DNA of 64,000 nt from Aurantiacibacter suaedae (GTDB lineage: Bacteria > Pseudomonadota > Alphaproteobacteria > Sphingomonadales > Sphingomonadaceae). A program made the translations under genes and the position numbers. The notes below the pieces were generated by a model. It saw only the letters and a list, made by a program, of their open reading frames with translations, was not told the origin of the DNA and searched no databases. The stretch is taken from assembly GCF_005434915.1 (NCBI RefSeq), contig NZ_SKCG01000002.1:620948-684947 (forward strand), written 5' to 3'. Positions 1 to 8,129 of the stretch are shown here, one piece after another (the first letter of the stretch is position 1; every line of letters begins with the position of its first letter).

Positions 1-63
1 CCCGAGGAAAAGGCTCGCGAAAAGGTGCAGGCGGACACCACGGTGGCGGCAGCGGGGGTCTGA
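1..63 (+). CDS. C-terminal end of an unidentified protein (partial)
   Basis: The first 63 bases are open in frame 1 and end at a TGA at 61-63. They encode a 20-residue charged then Ala/Val-rich tail (PEEKAREKVQ...AAAGV). The start lies outside the window. Nothing in this tail identifies a family. It is convergent with the dehydrogenase gene that ends 20 bases further on. Confidence 0.5.
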   Translation, partial: PEEKAREKVQADTTVAAAGV

Positions 64-82
64 TCTCACGAACGGAGGAGGC

Positions 83-967
83 TCAGGCCGGCCTTTCGGG
101 GTTGAGCCCGGCGGCTTCCTCCACCACCTTGGCGATGGCGGTGAAATCCGCCTCGCCGCCCTCGCGCGCCAGCGTGCGTTCGAGATAGTCGGCGATGATA
201 TGGCCGAGCGGCAGCGGCACTTCGGCTGCCTCGGCCTCATCCAGCAACAGGCGCGTATCCTTCAGGCTCAGCGCCGCCGCAAAGCCGAAGTCGAAGGTGC
301 GCGGCAGGACCGATTTGGGCCATTTGTCGCGGGTGGCTGAATTGATACCGGTCGACTGATTGAGCACGTCGATCATCTTGGCCGGATCGAGCCCGGCCTT
401 GATCCCGAAGGCCATGCCCTCCGCGGTGACCCCGATAGCGACTGCGCCGAGCAGGTTGTTGACCAGCTTCATCGTTTGCCCCGCTCCGGGCGTTTCGCCC
501 ATGAAGGTAGGCTTGCCCAGCCGTTCGAGCAGCGGTTCGAGCCTTGGATAATGCTGCGCCGGGCCGCCCACCATCAGCGACAGCGTGCCATCGTGCGCCT
601 TGGCGATCCCGCCCGACACCGGCGCGTCGAAGCTCGCCACGCCTCTCGGCGCAAGCAGCGCATCGAGTTCGGCTGCGAGCTGCGGCCCCGAGGTCGACAG
701 ATCGCACAGGATCGCTGGGCTGCCGCCACCGGCGATCTCGGCCATCGCATCGCGCACGATGGCCGGGGTTGGCAGGCTGGTGAACACAATATCGCACTGC
801 GCGCCGAGCGCCTTTGCACTGTCAGCAGCCTCAGCCCCCTTGGCCACCAGCGCGGCAATGGTATGGGGGGCGATGTCGTGGACCAGCAGGCTATCGACAT
901 GACCGATCAGGCGTGCGGCCATGCCTGCGCCCATCCGGCCCAGTCCGAGAAATCCAACCTTGGTCAT
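83..967 (-). CDS. NAD(P)-dependent beta-hydroxyacid dehydrogenase (3-hydroxyisobutyrate dehydrogenase family)
   Basis: A 294-residue protein of the usual length for this family, which oxidises 3-hydroxyacids to semialdehydes or ketoacids with NAD(P)+ in the cytoplasm. The N-terminus carries the Rossmann motif GLGRMG at residues 8-13. The substrate-binding signature DAPVSGG lies at 114-120, and the invariant catalytic Lys is K167 in GQTMKLVNN. It overlaps the upstream MBL-fold gene by 4 bp (ATGA), so the two are translationally coupled in the minus-strand run that includes the P450. That context suggests a catabolic step on a hydroxyacid intermediate rather than valine degradation proper, because no other valine genes are present. 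The substrate is unknown. Confidence 0.85.
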   Translation of the reverse strand: MTKVGFLGLGRMGAGMAARLIGHVDSLLVHDIAPHTIAALVAKGAEAADSAKALGAQCDIVFTSLPTPAIVRDAMAEIAGGGSPAILCDLSTSGPQLAAELDALLAPRGVASFDAPVSGGIAKAHDGTLSLMVGGPAQHYPRLEPLLERLGKPTFMGETPGAGQTMKLVNNLLGAVAIGVTAEGMAFGIKAGLDPAKMIDVLNQSTGINSATRDKWPKSVLPRTFDFGFAAALSLKDTRLLLDEAEAAEVPLPLGHIIADYLERTLAREGGEADFTAIAKVVEEAAGLNPERPA

Positions 968-1779
968 GTGTGCTCCGATAACGCGTTGGCGATTGCGGTA
1001 TGCGGGGCGAGATCGACCCGCGCGATGTCGTTATCCGAGGGGAAGCAGCGCAGCACCAGCGGATCGTGGCCCGGAATGACGTGGTCAAGCGAATGGCCCG
1101 CTAGGTCCATCAGCCGCTTCTGGGCTTCCGTATAGGCGGCTTCGTCGACGAAGATAGGGAAGGGAATCGCGCGGGTGATGTTGGCATAGAGATGCGCGGC
1201 GTCGCTCGCCAGCACCACGGCCCCGCGCGCGGTGTCGCAGACCACCGCCTGCAACCCGGCGGTGTGCCCGGCAAGCTGCACCAGGCGGATGCCCTGCGCA
1301 AACTGGCTGTCGCCATCGTGGAACACTACGTGGTCGGCATAGAGCTTGCGCACCAGTTGCGCGACCGGCTCGCCATCGAACGGCGCGCGGGTCGGTTCTT
1401 CGAGAATATGGCGGCTGGTGGCGAAGGCGAGCTCGGCGTCTTGCAGATGGAACCGCGCATTGGAAAAGGTGCTCAGGTTGCCAGCGTGGTCGTAGTGCAG
1501 GTGGGTGAGGATCACGTCCTCGACCAGCAGCGGATCGATCCCCGCCGCGCGCAACCCTTCGCTCACCGAGCGGGTGATTACGCGCCCGCGCGCCACCGCT
1601 GCCTCCTCGCCGAAGCCGGTGTCGACCACCAGCGGCGGCGCGCCTTCGCGGTGGATCGCCCACACGAAATAGTCGAGCGGCATCGGCAGATCGTGATCGT
1701 CGACCGGCGCGGCGAAGTTGGCCGCAGCCGTCCGCTCGTGCCGGGCGTAGCGGATGGCGTCGATACGGGTGACGGCCAT
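964..1779 (-). CDS. MBL-fold metallo-hydrolase (lactonase-like)
   Basis: A 271-residue metallo-beta-lactamase-fold hydrolase. The two-metal signature HLHYDH is at residues 93-98, followed by the later metal ligands in GHTAG, the SD of ASDAAH and the final GHDP motif. The architecture resembles the AttM/AiiA-type N-acyl homoserine lactonases, but the family also hydrolyses other lactones and thioesters. I chose the ATG at 1779 (MAVTRID): the longer reading would run over the P450 C-terminus, and family members start here. It lies 2 bp downstream of the P450 stop and overlaps the next gene by 4 bp. Here it probably opens a lactone or ester made by the P450/GMC oxidases; this is inference. Confidence 0.85.
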   Translation of the reverse strand: MAVTRIDAIRYARHERTAAANFAAPVDDHDLPMPLDYFVWAIHREGAPPLVVDTGFGEEAAVARGRVITRSVSEGLRAAGIDPLLVEDVILTHLHYDHAGNLSTFSNARFHLQDAELAFATSRHILEEPTRAPFDGEPVAQLVRKLYADHVVFHDGDSQFAQGIRLVQLAGHTAGLQAVVCDTARGAVVLASDAAHLYANITRAIPFPIFVDEAAYTEAQKRLMDLAGHSLDHVIPGHDPLVLRCFPSDNDIARVDLAPHTAIANALSEHT

Positions 1780-1781
1780 GC

Positions 1782-2963
1782 TCAAGTGAACTTGAGCCTC
1801 ACGGGCTGCTTGATCGGGCCGTGGCCGACGGTGGTCATCCACGGCTCGTATTCACCTGCGATTTCGAACGCCTCGACCTCGCGCACGAGCGTGCCGAGAA
1901 ACGCCTGCGCCTCGGTCTGCGCGAGCATCCGCCCGACGCAGCCATGCACCCCGTAGCCCCAACCGAGCGAGTGCCTGGTGTCGCGCTCAATGCGATACTC
2001 ATCAGGCGCGTCCCAGAAGCGCGGATCGCGGTTGGCGGCGGCGAACATCAGCCCGCAGCGGGTGCCGGCGGGCACCACATAGTCGCCAATCGCCACATCG
2101 ACCGTGGCGATGCGGCCCGCCATGCGGCTGGGCGAATCCCACCGCAGCGATTCGTCGAAGGCGCTGCGCAGCAGCTTGGGATTCGCGCGCAGCTTGGCAT
2201 ATTCCTCGGGGAACAGCGCCCAGGCGCGGATCGCGTTGGCCATGGTGAGATAGGTGGTGTCGGCCCCGGCGCTGAGCACGGTTTGCAGCAGCAGCTTGGC
2301 CTCGTCCTCGGTCACTTGCCCCGCATCGGCGGCGGCGAAGATGCTCGCGCCGATGCCCGCCGGATCGAGCGCATTCCGATCGCAGGCCGTACCAAGCCAT
2401 TCGACCACGGCGCTGAAATCGTGGTCCATCGCCTCGTCGAACAGCTCGCCCGGTGGCCCCATCGTCGCCCAGACCATTTGCGAGAAGCCGTGCATGTGGT
2501 GACGGCCCTCCTTGGGCAGGCCGAGCACCTCGGGCAGGATGTCGAAGATCCACGCCTGCGTGATCTCGCCCACGGCGTCGACGGCCTCGCCTTCACGCTC
2601 GCGCAGCTTGCCGACGAACGCTTCGGCGGAGGCCTGAAAGATCGCCTTGGTCCGCTCCAGCGCGCGCGGGCTGAGCGCGTCGGAGACGACCTTGCGCACC
2701 TGCGTGTGGCGGGGCGGATCGTCGGTCAGGAGGATTTCGGGCCGCGGCGAATTGGGATCGTGCCAGGGGCGGCTAGTGGAGGAGAAGCTCTTCCAGTCGA
2801 GCAATCCGCTGGTGACGTGTTCGTGCCGCGCGATCATGCAGGTGCCGTCGTGCAGCCGCACCACGGGGGCGAATTCGCGCAGGGCATCGTCGACGCTGCG
2901 GGCATCGCGCACCGCCTCGGGGGTGAAGATGTCGAGCGGATAGTCGGGGATCGGCGTGCTCAC
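1782..2963 (-). CDS. Cytochrome P450
   Basis: A 393-residue soluble bacterial class I P450. The I-helix oxygen-activation motif AGADTT is at residues 232-237, the K-helix ExxR is E271-S-L-R274, and the heme loop GWGYGVHGCVG places the thiolate at Cys342. In this loop Trp replaces the usual Phe, as in some CYP subfamilies. The start is GTG at 2963, overlapping the stop of the upstream MBL gene (GTGA). A much longer in-frame reading upstream is only the antisense-free shadow of that MBL gene. No ferredoxin or ferredoxin reductase gene adjoins; the nearest reductase is at 14640-15866. The likely role is hydroxylation of the substrate of this catabolic cluster. Confidence 0.9.
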   Translation of the reverse strand: MSTPIPDYPLDIFTPEAVRDARSVDDALREFAPVVRLHDGTCMIARHEHVTSGLLDWKSFSSTSRPWHDPNSPRPEILLTDDPPRHTQVRKVVSDALSPRALERTKAIFQASAEAFVGKLREREGEAVDAVGEITQAWIFDILPEVLGLPKEGRHHMHGFSQMVWATMGPPGELFDEAMDHDFSAVVEWLGTACDRNALDPAGIGASIFAAADAGQVTEDEAKLLLQTVLSAGADTTYLTMANAIRAWALFPEEYAKLRANPKLLRSAFDESLRWDSPSRMAGRIATVDVAIGDYVVPAGTRCGLMFAAANRDPRFWDAPDEYRIERDTRHSLGWGYGVHGCVGRMLAQTEAQAFLGTLVREVEAFEIAGEYEPWMTTVGHGPIKQPVRLKFT

Positions 2964-3853
2964 AGCCCAAGCCCCCGGAACCACACCTTGCCATCTGCGC
3001 CGGTTTCGAAGTGCCCGGCGGTCGGCTCGGCGAAGTGGGCGCCGACGATCAGCGTGCCGCTGTCCTTGTAGGTGTCGACGAAGGCGACGCGGGTGGCGCG
3101 GCCTGCATCCTTGTCCATGTCGAAGGTGGCGTCGCGGTGCGGCATCGCGCATTGCATCGGGTGGTGCATCAGGTCGCCGGTGATGACCGCGCGTTCGCCC
3201 TTGCTCTCGATGCGGACGTGGATGTGGCCGGGGGTGTGGCCGTGGCTCGGCTCGCAGGTGAGTTCGGGGCAGATCCGGTGGTCGGTATCGATAAAGTCGG
3301 CCATGCCCAGCGCCACGATCGGATCGACGCATTCGACCAAATGGCCGTCCGAATGCACGCCATCGTGGCGGATCACCTCCTGCCATGCCTCGTATTCGGT
3401 CTTGCCGAAGAGGTAGCGGGCGTTGGGGAAAGTCGGCTTGTATTCGCCGGTTGCCGGGTCCTTGTAGGTGTTCCAGCCGACATGGTCGAAGTGCAGGTGA
3501 GTGCAGAACACTATGTCCACCTGTTCGCGCGTGATGCCAAGGCTGGCGAGGTCTTCGAGAAAACCTTCGGGCAAGTTGCAGAACACATCGAAATCGCGCT
3601 CGCGCCCCGCGCCGATGCAGCTGTCGACCACGATCACCTTGTCGGGCGTCTGCACCACGAAGCCCTGGAAGTTCATCCGCTGCTGGCCCTCCGGGGTGGC
3701 ATAGTGCGGGTGCAGCCAGTCGAGCGCGATCACCTCTTCCGGGGTGGCGTCGGGCATGGTCATGTGGATGTCGTCGCGGAAGTCCCAAAGCTCGACGATG
3801 CGGCTGATTGTTACATCGCCGACCTGCCAGCTCTTCACGTGCTCTGCGGCCAT
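2960..3853 (-). CDS. MBL-fold metallo-hydrolase
   Basis: A 297-residue metallo-beta-lactamase-fold protein with the metal motif HLHFDH at residues 119-124, a later GHTPGH ligand motif and the DLMHHP bridging-Asp region. It differs clearly in sequence from the MBL protein at 964-1779, so this is not a recent duplication. It lies between the GMC oxidoreductase (10 bp gap) and the P450 (4 bp overlap), which makes a coupled operon. It is probably a hydrolase acting on an oxidised lactone, ester or thioester intermediate. No signal peptide is visible, so it is cytoplasmic. Confidence 0.85.
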   Translation of the reverse strand: MAAEHVKSWQVGDVTISRIVELWDFRDDIHMTMPDATPEEVIALDWLHPHYATPEGQQRMNFQGFVVQTPDKVIVVDSCIGAGRERDFDVFCNLPEGFLEDLASLGITREQVDIVFCTHLHFDHVGWNTYKDPATGEYKPTFPNARYLFGKTEYEAWQEVIRHDGVHSDGHLVECVDPIVALGMADFIDTDHRICPELTCEPSHGHTPGHIHVRIESKGERAVITGDLMHHPMQCAMPHRDATFDMDKDAGRATRVAFVDTYKDSGTLIVGAHFAEPTAGHFETGADGKVWFRGLGL

Positions 3854-3863
3854 TGTCCTCTCC

Positions 3864-5534
3864 TCAGGCTGCCACAGCCGCTTTCGGCTTGTAGCGTGCT
3901 ACACTTTCCTCCGGAAGCTGCGCCGGTGTCAACCGCGCTTTGCCGAGAACGAAGTCGGCGCATTTCTCGCCGATCATCACGCAGGGGGCGTTGGTGTTGC
4001 CGCCGATCACGCTGGGCATCACGCTCGCATCGGCCACGCGCAGGCCATCGATCCCGATCAGGCGCAGCTCGGGGTCGACCACGGCGCTTGAATCGTCCGC
4101 CGCCCCCATCTTGCAGGTGCCGACCGGGTGGTGAACGGTGTAGCCTGTCTTGCGGATATAGGCGTCCCACTGCTTGTCGCTCTGGCACTCCGGGCCGGGG
4201 GCGACTTCGGTGCCCTGATACTTCGCGAAAGGCTGGCTGGCGAAGGCCGTGCGGGCGATCTTCAAAGCGCGGATCAGCGGCTGGATATCGTCGGGGTGTT
4301 CGAGCAGGTGCGGGTCGATCAGCGGGGCTGCGGCCGGGTCGGCGGAGGCGAGCGTCACTTCGCCGCAGCTCTTGGGATAAAGCGCCACCGGGCTGATCGC
4401 ATAGCCGTGGCCGACCGGGAACGGCACGCCCTTAACCGTCAGCCGCCTGGCGGGCTGGAACACGAATTGCACATCGGGCCTGGCGAGGCTCGGGTCGGTG
4501 CGCAGGAAGGCCACGCTCTCGAACACGTTGCCCGCGAGCGGCCCCTTGCGGGTGAGCAGATAGTTGAAAAACTGGAGCACGTTGCGCGGCATCGCGCGCC
4601 AGCTGATGCCATAGCTGGTCATGTCGCCCGTCTCCATGTGGATTGGGCTGGCGACATGGTCCTGATAGTTCTGGCCGACGCCGGGCACATCGTGGACCAC
4701 TTCGATGCCGTGCTCGCGCAAATGTGCGGCGGGGCCGATGCCGCTGAGCATCAGGATCTGCGGGCTCTGCACCGCACCGGCGCTCAGGATCACCTCGTGG
4801 CGGGCGCGCAGAATACGGCCATCGGTCAGCTCGACCCCCACCGCACGCCGGTTCTCGACCACGATGCGCGCCACCCGCGCATCGACCTGCAAATGGATAT
4901 TCCCCCGCGCCATCGCGGGGCGGAGCATGCATTTCGCCGTGCTCTCGCGCTGGCCATCACGGATCAGGCCCTGACGGCGGCCATAGCCCTCGGGATCGGG
5001 GCCGTTGAAGTCGGGGCAGGCGGGGAACTGCTGCTCGGCCAGCGCGGCCATGAAGTCGTAATTGAGCGGGTTCGGCCCCTCGACCATCTTCGCGTTGATA
5101 GGGCCGCTGGTGCCGTGGAAGACGCTTTCGGGATAGTCCTCGTTATGCTCGGTGCGGGTGAAGTAGGGCAGCACCTCGGCATAGGACCAGCCCTTGCAGC
5201 CCGCGTCGGCCCAGTCGTCATAGTCGGTGGGGTGGCCGCGAAAGTAGACCATGCCGTTGATCGAGCCGCTGCCGCCGATGACTTTTCCGCGCGGCACGCC
5301 GATCTTGCGGCCTGCCATGCCGGGCTGGGGGACGGTCTCGAACCCCCAGTTGGTGACCTTGCGCCCGATGGCGGCGGCGACGAAGCTGGGCACGTGGATG
5401 AACGGATGGCTGTCATGCCCGCCCGCTTCGAGCACGCAGGTGGTCTTGCTGGTGTCCTCGCCCAGCCGCGCGGCCACGCATGCGCCGGACGAACCTGCGC
5501 CAATGACGATGTAGTCGAACTCGCCTGCCAGCAT
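3864..5534 (-). CDS. GMC family FAD-dependent oxidoreductase (choline/alcohol dehydrogenase-like)
   Basis: A 556-residue glucose-methanol-choline flavoprotein. The N-terminal dinucleotide motif GAGSSG is at residues 12-17, and GMC signature 1 follows (GGSGSINGMVYFRGHP). The C-terminal active-site His pair region HHPVGTCKMG is near 468 and the conserved Asn of GGNTNAP near 515. Members oxidise primary alcohols to aldehydes and pass electrons to a membrane acceptor or O2. It is the first gene of the close-packed run GMC-MBL-P450-MBL-dehydrogenase on the minus strand. In this setting it likely oxidises an alcohol made or accepted by the P450. The exact substrate cannot be read from sequence. Confidence 0.9.
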   Translation of the reverse strand: MLAGEFDYIVIGAGSSGACVAARLGEDTSKTTCVLEAGGHDSHPFIHVPSFVAAAIGRKVTNWGFETVPQPGMAGRKIGVPRGKVIGGSGSINGMVYFRGHPTDYDDWADAGCKGWSYAEVLPYFTRTEHNEDYPESVFHGTSGPINAKMVEGPNPLNYDFMAALAEQQFPACPDFNGPDPEGYGRRQGLIRDGQRESTAKCMLRPAMARGNIHLQVDARVARIVVENRRAVGVELTDGRILRARHEVILSAGAVQSPQILMLSGIGPAAHLREHGIEVVHDVPGVGQNYQDHVASPIHMETGDMTSYGISWRAMPRNVLQFFNYLLTRKGPLAGNVFESVAFLRTDPSLARPDVQFVFQPARRLTVKGVPFPVGHGYAISPVALYPKSCGEVTLASADPAAAPLIDPHLLEHPDDIQPLIRALKIARTAFASQPFAKYQGTEVAPGPECQSDKQWDAYIRKTGYTVHHPVGTCKMGAADDSSAVVDPELRLIGIDGLRVADASVMPSVIGGNTNAPCVMIGEKCADFVLGKARLTPAQLPEESVARYKPKAAVAA

Positions 5535-5601
5535 TGTTGTACTCTCCCGCCGCGCATGGTGCCAGCGGGCGCGATGATTGCAAGGCTAATTGTGTTGGGC
5601 G

Positions 5602-6039
5602 TTAGGGTTGGGGGATGTTAGCGCTTTTTGCGCTTGCTCGATCAGTGATCCAATCGGAGAATCCCGGTGACCACAGAAAAATGATCTGCCCAATCGAGAG
5701 ACCCGAAAAAATAACAAAACTGAGCCAGTCCTCAAGCCCGCTTGGCGGCCAATAGGTTCCGTAGCGGGTAGCTCGGTATGCTAACAATAAGATGTCGCCA
5801 ATAAATAGGGTCGTAAGAACGATCCGGGCAATGGTGCTTTTTCCTCTAGACGCTGCCAGAGCTAACAGGAGCGTCGCTACGCCAACAAAAACCGAGATAG
5901 CCCGCTCGATTGGATCATTTGGCCATAGCCAGAGAGCAATTATACCGAGTGTGAAGAGTAGTATAGTGAGAGCCTCGAACCATCGAACGGCCTTGGGCAT
6001 TTGAGAGCACGTCGGCCTTTCCGCTTCACTCCCCATCAT
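5602..6039 (-). CDS. Small hypothetical integral membrane protein, low GC
   Basis: A 145-residue protein that I do not recognise. It shows about four hydrophobic segments (around residues 19-36, 45-60, 69-85 and 105-123), a short N-terminal tail and a polar C-terminus, so it is an inner-membrane protein. An internal ATG at 6000 (MPKAVRW) is an equally plausible start; the longer form overlaps the citryl-CoA-lyase-like gene by 14 bp. Its base composition is visibly poorer in GC than both neighbours, with many A/T third positions. That suggests it was inserted into an older operon between the lyase and the GMC genes. Confidence 0.65.
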   Translation of the reverse strand: MMGSEAERPTCSQMPKAVRWFEALTILLFTLGIIALWLWPNDPIERAISVFVGVATLLLALAASRGKSTIARIVLTTLFIGDILLLAYRATRYGTYWPPSGLEDWLSFVIFSGLSIGQIIFLWSPGFSDWITDRASAKSANIPQP

Positions 6040-6808
6040 AGCTAATCGCCCCAGCCGCAGCCCCGCTCATCACGAACCCGATAGGCCGCTCGGCCTCCTC
6101 GGTCAGGTGCCCGATCAGCCCGCCGGTCCGGCACAGCAGGCCGATCCCCTTCAGCGCCGCCACCGGCCAGCCCAGATCGAGCATGATCGCGGGGATCGGG
6201 CCGTTCACGTTAACCGGCAGCGCGCGGCCAATCGTCTCGGGCAGCGCCGCCTGCAACGCGCGCATCATCGCCACGTGCTCGCCCGAGACACCGCGCTCGT
6301 CCGCAAGCTTCAGCAACAGGTTCGCGCGCGGGTCGCCCTCGGAGTGCTGCGGGTGGCCGAAGCCGGGGACGGCCTTCGTATGCGCGCGCCACTCGGCGAT
6401 CTTGCGCCGCGCCACCGTTTCCACCGCATCGCCGCTCGCGCGTTGGTCGTTCACGCAGTCGTGGTAGAACTTGCCCGCGATCTCGGCGCTGCCCAGCACC
6501 ACCGAGCCGCAGCCCAGCAACCCCGCCGCGACCGCGCCCTGCACTGCCTCGGGCGCGGCGGCGAGCGTCATCCGCGCGGCCACCACCGAGGGCACCAGCC
6601 CGTGCTCGGCCAGCGCGCAGAGCACCGCGTTGAGGAAGAAGCTCTGGTTCTCATTGGGCTCCTCGCCCGTCACCAGCAGCCAGAAGTAGCTGGAGAAATC
6701 GAACTTGCCGATGATGTCCTCGCACAGGTCGCGCCCGCGCACGGTGATCGATTCCGCGTCCGAGGTGCAGATCGCAGTGTAGGGCTGATCCTGTTTCCCG
6801 ATGCGCAT
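6026..6808 (-). CDS. Citryl-CoA lyase / citrate synthase-fold C-C lyase
   Basis: A 260-residue protein of the short citrate-synthase-like family annotated as citryl-CoA lyase. It is much shorter than citrate synthase (about 430 aa). The conserved catalytic-His region reads GFGHPQHSEGDPR, and the C-terminal part carries LDLGW and GLIGHLTEE. Family chemistry is (retro-)Claisen cleavage of a hydroxy-acyl-CoA to acetyl-CoA and an oxoacid. The ATG at 6808 has a GGGAGAA ribosome site. It is divergent from the CoA-transferase at 6938, which could supply the CoA thioester. Together they suggest acid activation and cleavage of a branched or hydroxylated acid. Confidence 0.8.
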   Translation of the reverse strand: MRIGKQDQPYTAICTSDAESITVRGRDLCEDIIGKFDFSSYFWLLVTGEEPNENQSFFLNAVLCALAEHGLVPSVVAARMTLAAAPEAVQGAVAAGLLGCGSVVLGSAEIAGKFYHDCVNDQRASGDAVETVARRKIAEWRAHTKAVPGFGHPQHSEGDPRANLLLKLADERGVSGEHVAMMRALQAALPETIGRALPVNVNGPIPAIMLDLGWPVAALKGIGLLCRTGGLIGHLTEEAERPIGFVMSGAAAGAISYDGE

Positions 6809-6834
6809 TCAATTCTCCCAGATCCGTTTGTGCC

Positions 6835-6902
6835 GAGCTTGTCGAAGCACCGCTTTTTCTTCAAGCTTGGACTAGAAGTAAGGACAGTCCTTCGACAAGC
6901 TC
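6835..6902. repeat. Intergenic inverted repeat of sphingomonad REP type
   Basis: Two perfect 13-bp arms, GAGCTTGTCGAAG (6835-6847) and its complement (6890-6902), are separated by 42 bp in the divergent gap between the lyase and the CoA-transferase. The core, with its flanking CAGGAC, is a dispersed intergenic motif I know from sphingomonad genomes. It may act as a hairpin in transcripts. No transposase is nearby. Confidence 0.7.
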
Positions 6903-6937
6903 AGGACGAGCGGGTGCGGGGATCGTGGGAGAGACAA

Positions 6938-8068
6938 ATGGCAAAGCCGCTTAACGGCATTCGTGTGCTCGATATGGGCACCTTCATTACCGGGCCGGCC
7001 TGCGGGATGCTGCTGGCGGACCTCGGGGGCGAGGTCATCAAGGTCGAGATGCCCGAGACGGGCGACCCGTTCCGCGCCTTCAAGGGCGACCTCTATTCGC
7101 CGCATTATCAGACCTATAACCGGAACAAGAAGTCGATCACGCTCAACACCAAGACCAGCGAGGACGACCGCAAGGCGCTCGACGAGTTGGTCGAAACGGC
7201 AGACGTGTTCATCCAGAATTTCCGCCCCGGCGTGGCCGAGCGGCTGCATGTCGATGCCGCGCGGTTGCAGGTGATCAACCCACGGCTGGTCTATGTCGAT
7301 ATTTCCGGCTTCGGCAACGATGGCCCGTGGAAGGACCGTCCGGCCTTCGACACCGTATCGCAGGCCGCGAGCGGTTTCCTCAGGCTGCTGGTGAACCCCG
7401 GCAATCCGCGCGTGGTCGGCCCCGCGATTGGCGATGCGGTGACCGGGTTCTATGCCGCCTATGGCGTGCTGGCCGCGCTCTATGAGCGGGAGAAGACGGG
7501 CAAGGGCCGCCGGGTCGAAACCTCGATGTTCGAGGCCATGGCGCACTTCAACCTCGACGACTTTACGCACTATCTCAGCGCCGATGAGGTGATGGGGCCG
7601 TGGAGCCGCCCGCATGTTTCGCAGAGCTATGTGTTCGAATGCGCGGACGGCGGCTGGATTGCGCTGCACATGTCGAGCCCGCCCAAGTTCTGGGAGAACC
7701 TCGCCGAGGCGGTCGGCCAGCCTGATATGCTCGCGCGGCCCGAGTTCGAAAGCCGCCCGGCGCGGATCGCGAACTACGAGAACGTGGTGAAATTCCTCGC
7801 CCCGATCTTCGCCGGACAGCCGCGCGCTTATTGGGAGGAGCGGCTGACCAGCCTCGAAGTGCCGCATTCGGCGGTCTATTCGAGCAAGGAAGTGCTGGAA
7901 GGCGATCTCGCCAAGCACCACCAGCTGGAGGTTAGCGGTGAGGGCCAGCGCGGTACTTTCCGCACGATCCGCAATCCTATCCGGTTCGATGGCGAGGCAG
8001 AAAGCGATGTGACCCCGCCGCCCGAGCTTGGCCAGCACAATGAAGAAATACTTGGCCGCAAGCCATGA
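6938..8068 (+). CDS. Family III CoA-transferase (CaiB/BaiF)
   Basis: A 376-residue protein with the family III fold: N-terminal LNGIRVLDMGTF and GPACGMLLADLGGEVIKVE, and the NRNKKSI strand. These enzymes move CoA between carboxylic acids through an enzyme-bound mixed anhydride on an acidic residue. The aligned position in the motif VETSMFEAMAHF is Glu199, where formyl-CoA transferase has Asp. The start is ATG 6938 (MAKPLNG); upstream in-frame sequence is the REP region and the lyase shadow. It lies divergent from the lyase and co-directional with the VOC and MetE-like genes, so it likely activates the pathway acid. Confidence 0.85.
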   Translation: MAKPLNGIRVLDMGTFITGPACGMLLADLGGEVIKVEMPETGDPFRAFKGDLYSPHYQTYNRNKKSITLNTKTSEDDRKALDELVETADVFIQNFRPGVAERLHVDAARLQVINPRLVYVDISGFGNDGPWKDRPAFDTVSQAASGFLRLLVNPGNPRVVGPAIGDAVTGFYAAYGVLAALYEREKTGKGRRVETSMFEAMAHFNLDDFTHYLSADEVMGPWSRPHVSQSYVFECADGGWIALHMSSPPKFWENLAEAVGQPDMLARPEFESRPARIANYENVVKFLAPIFAGQPRAYWEERLTSLEVPHSAVYSSKEVLEGDLAKHHQLEVSGEGQRGTFRTIRNPIRFDGEAESDVTPPPELGQHNEEILGRKP

Positions 8069-8129
8069 TGCGTTAGATTGCTAAGCTTGAGGCCGCGCGA
8101 AAAGACTCGGCCCAACGGGAGAATGGATC

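Noticed and set aside
2964-3788. In-frame N-terminal extension making the P450 668 residues long
   Set aside because: The extension is an out-of-frame reading of the MBL gene, with Arg/Pro/His-rich sequence; the P450 begins at GTG 2963 in normal family position.
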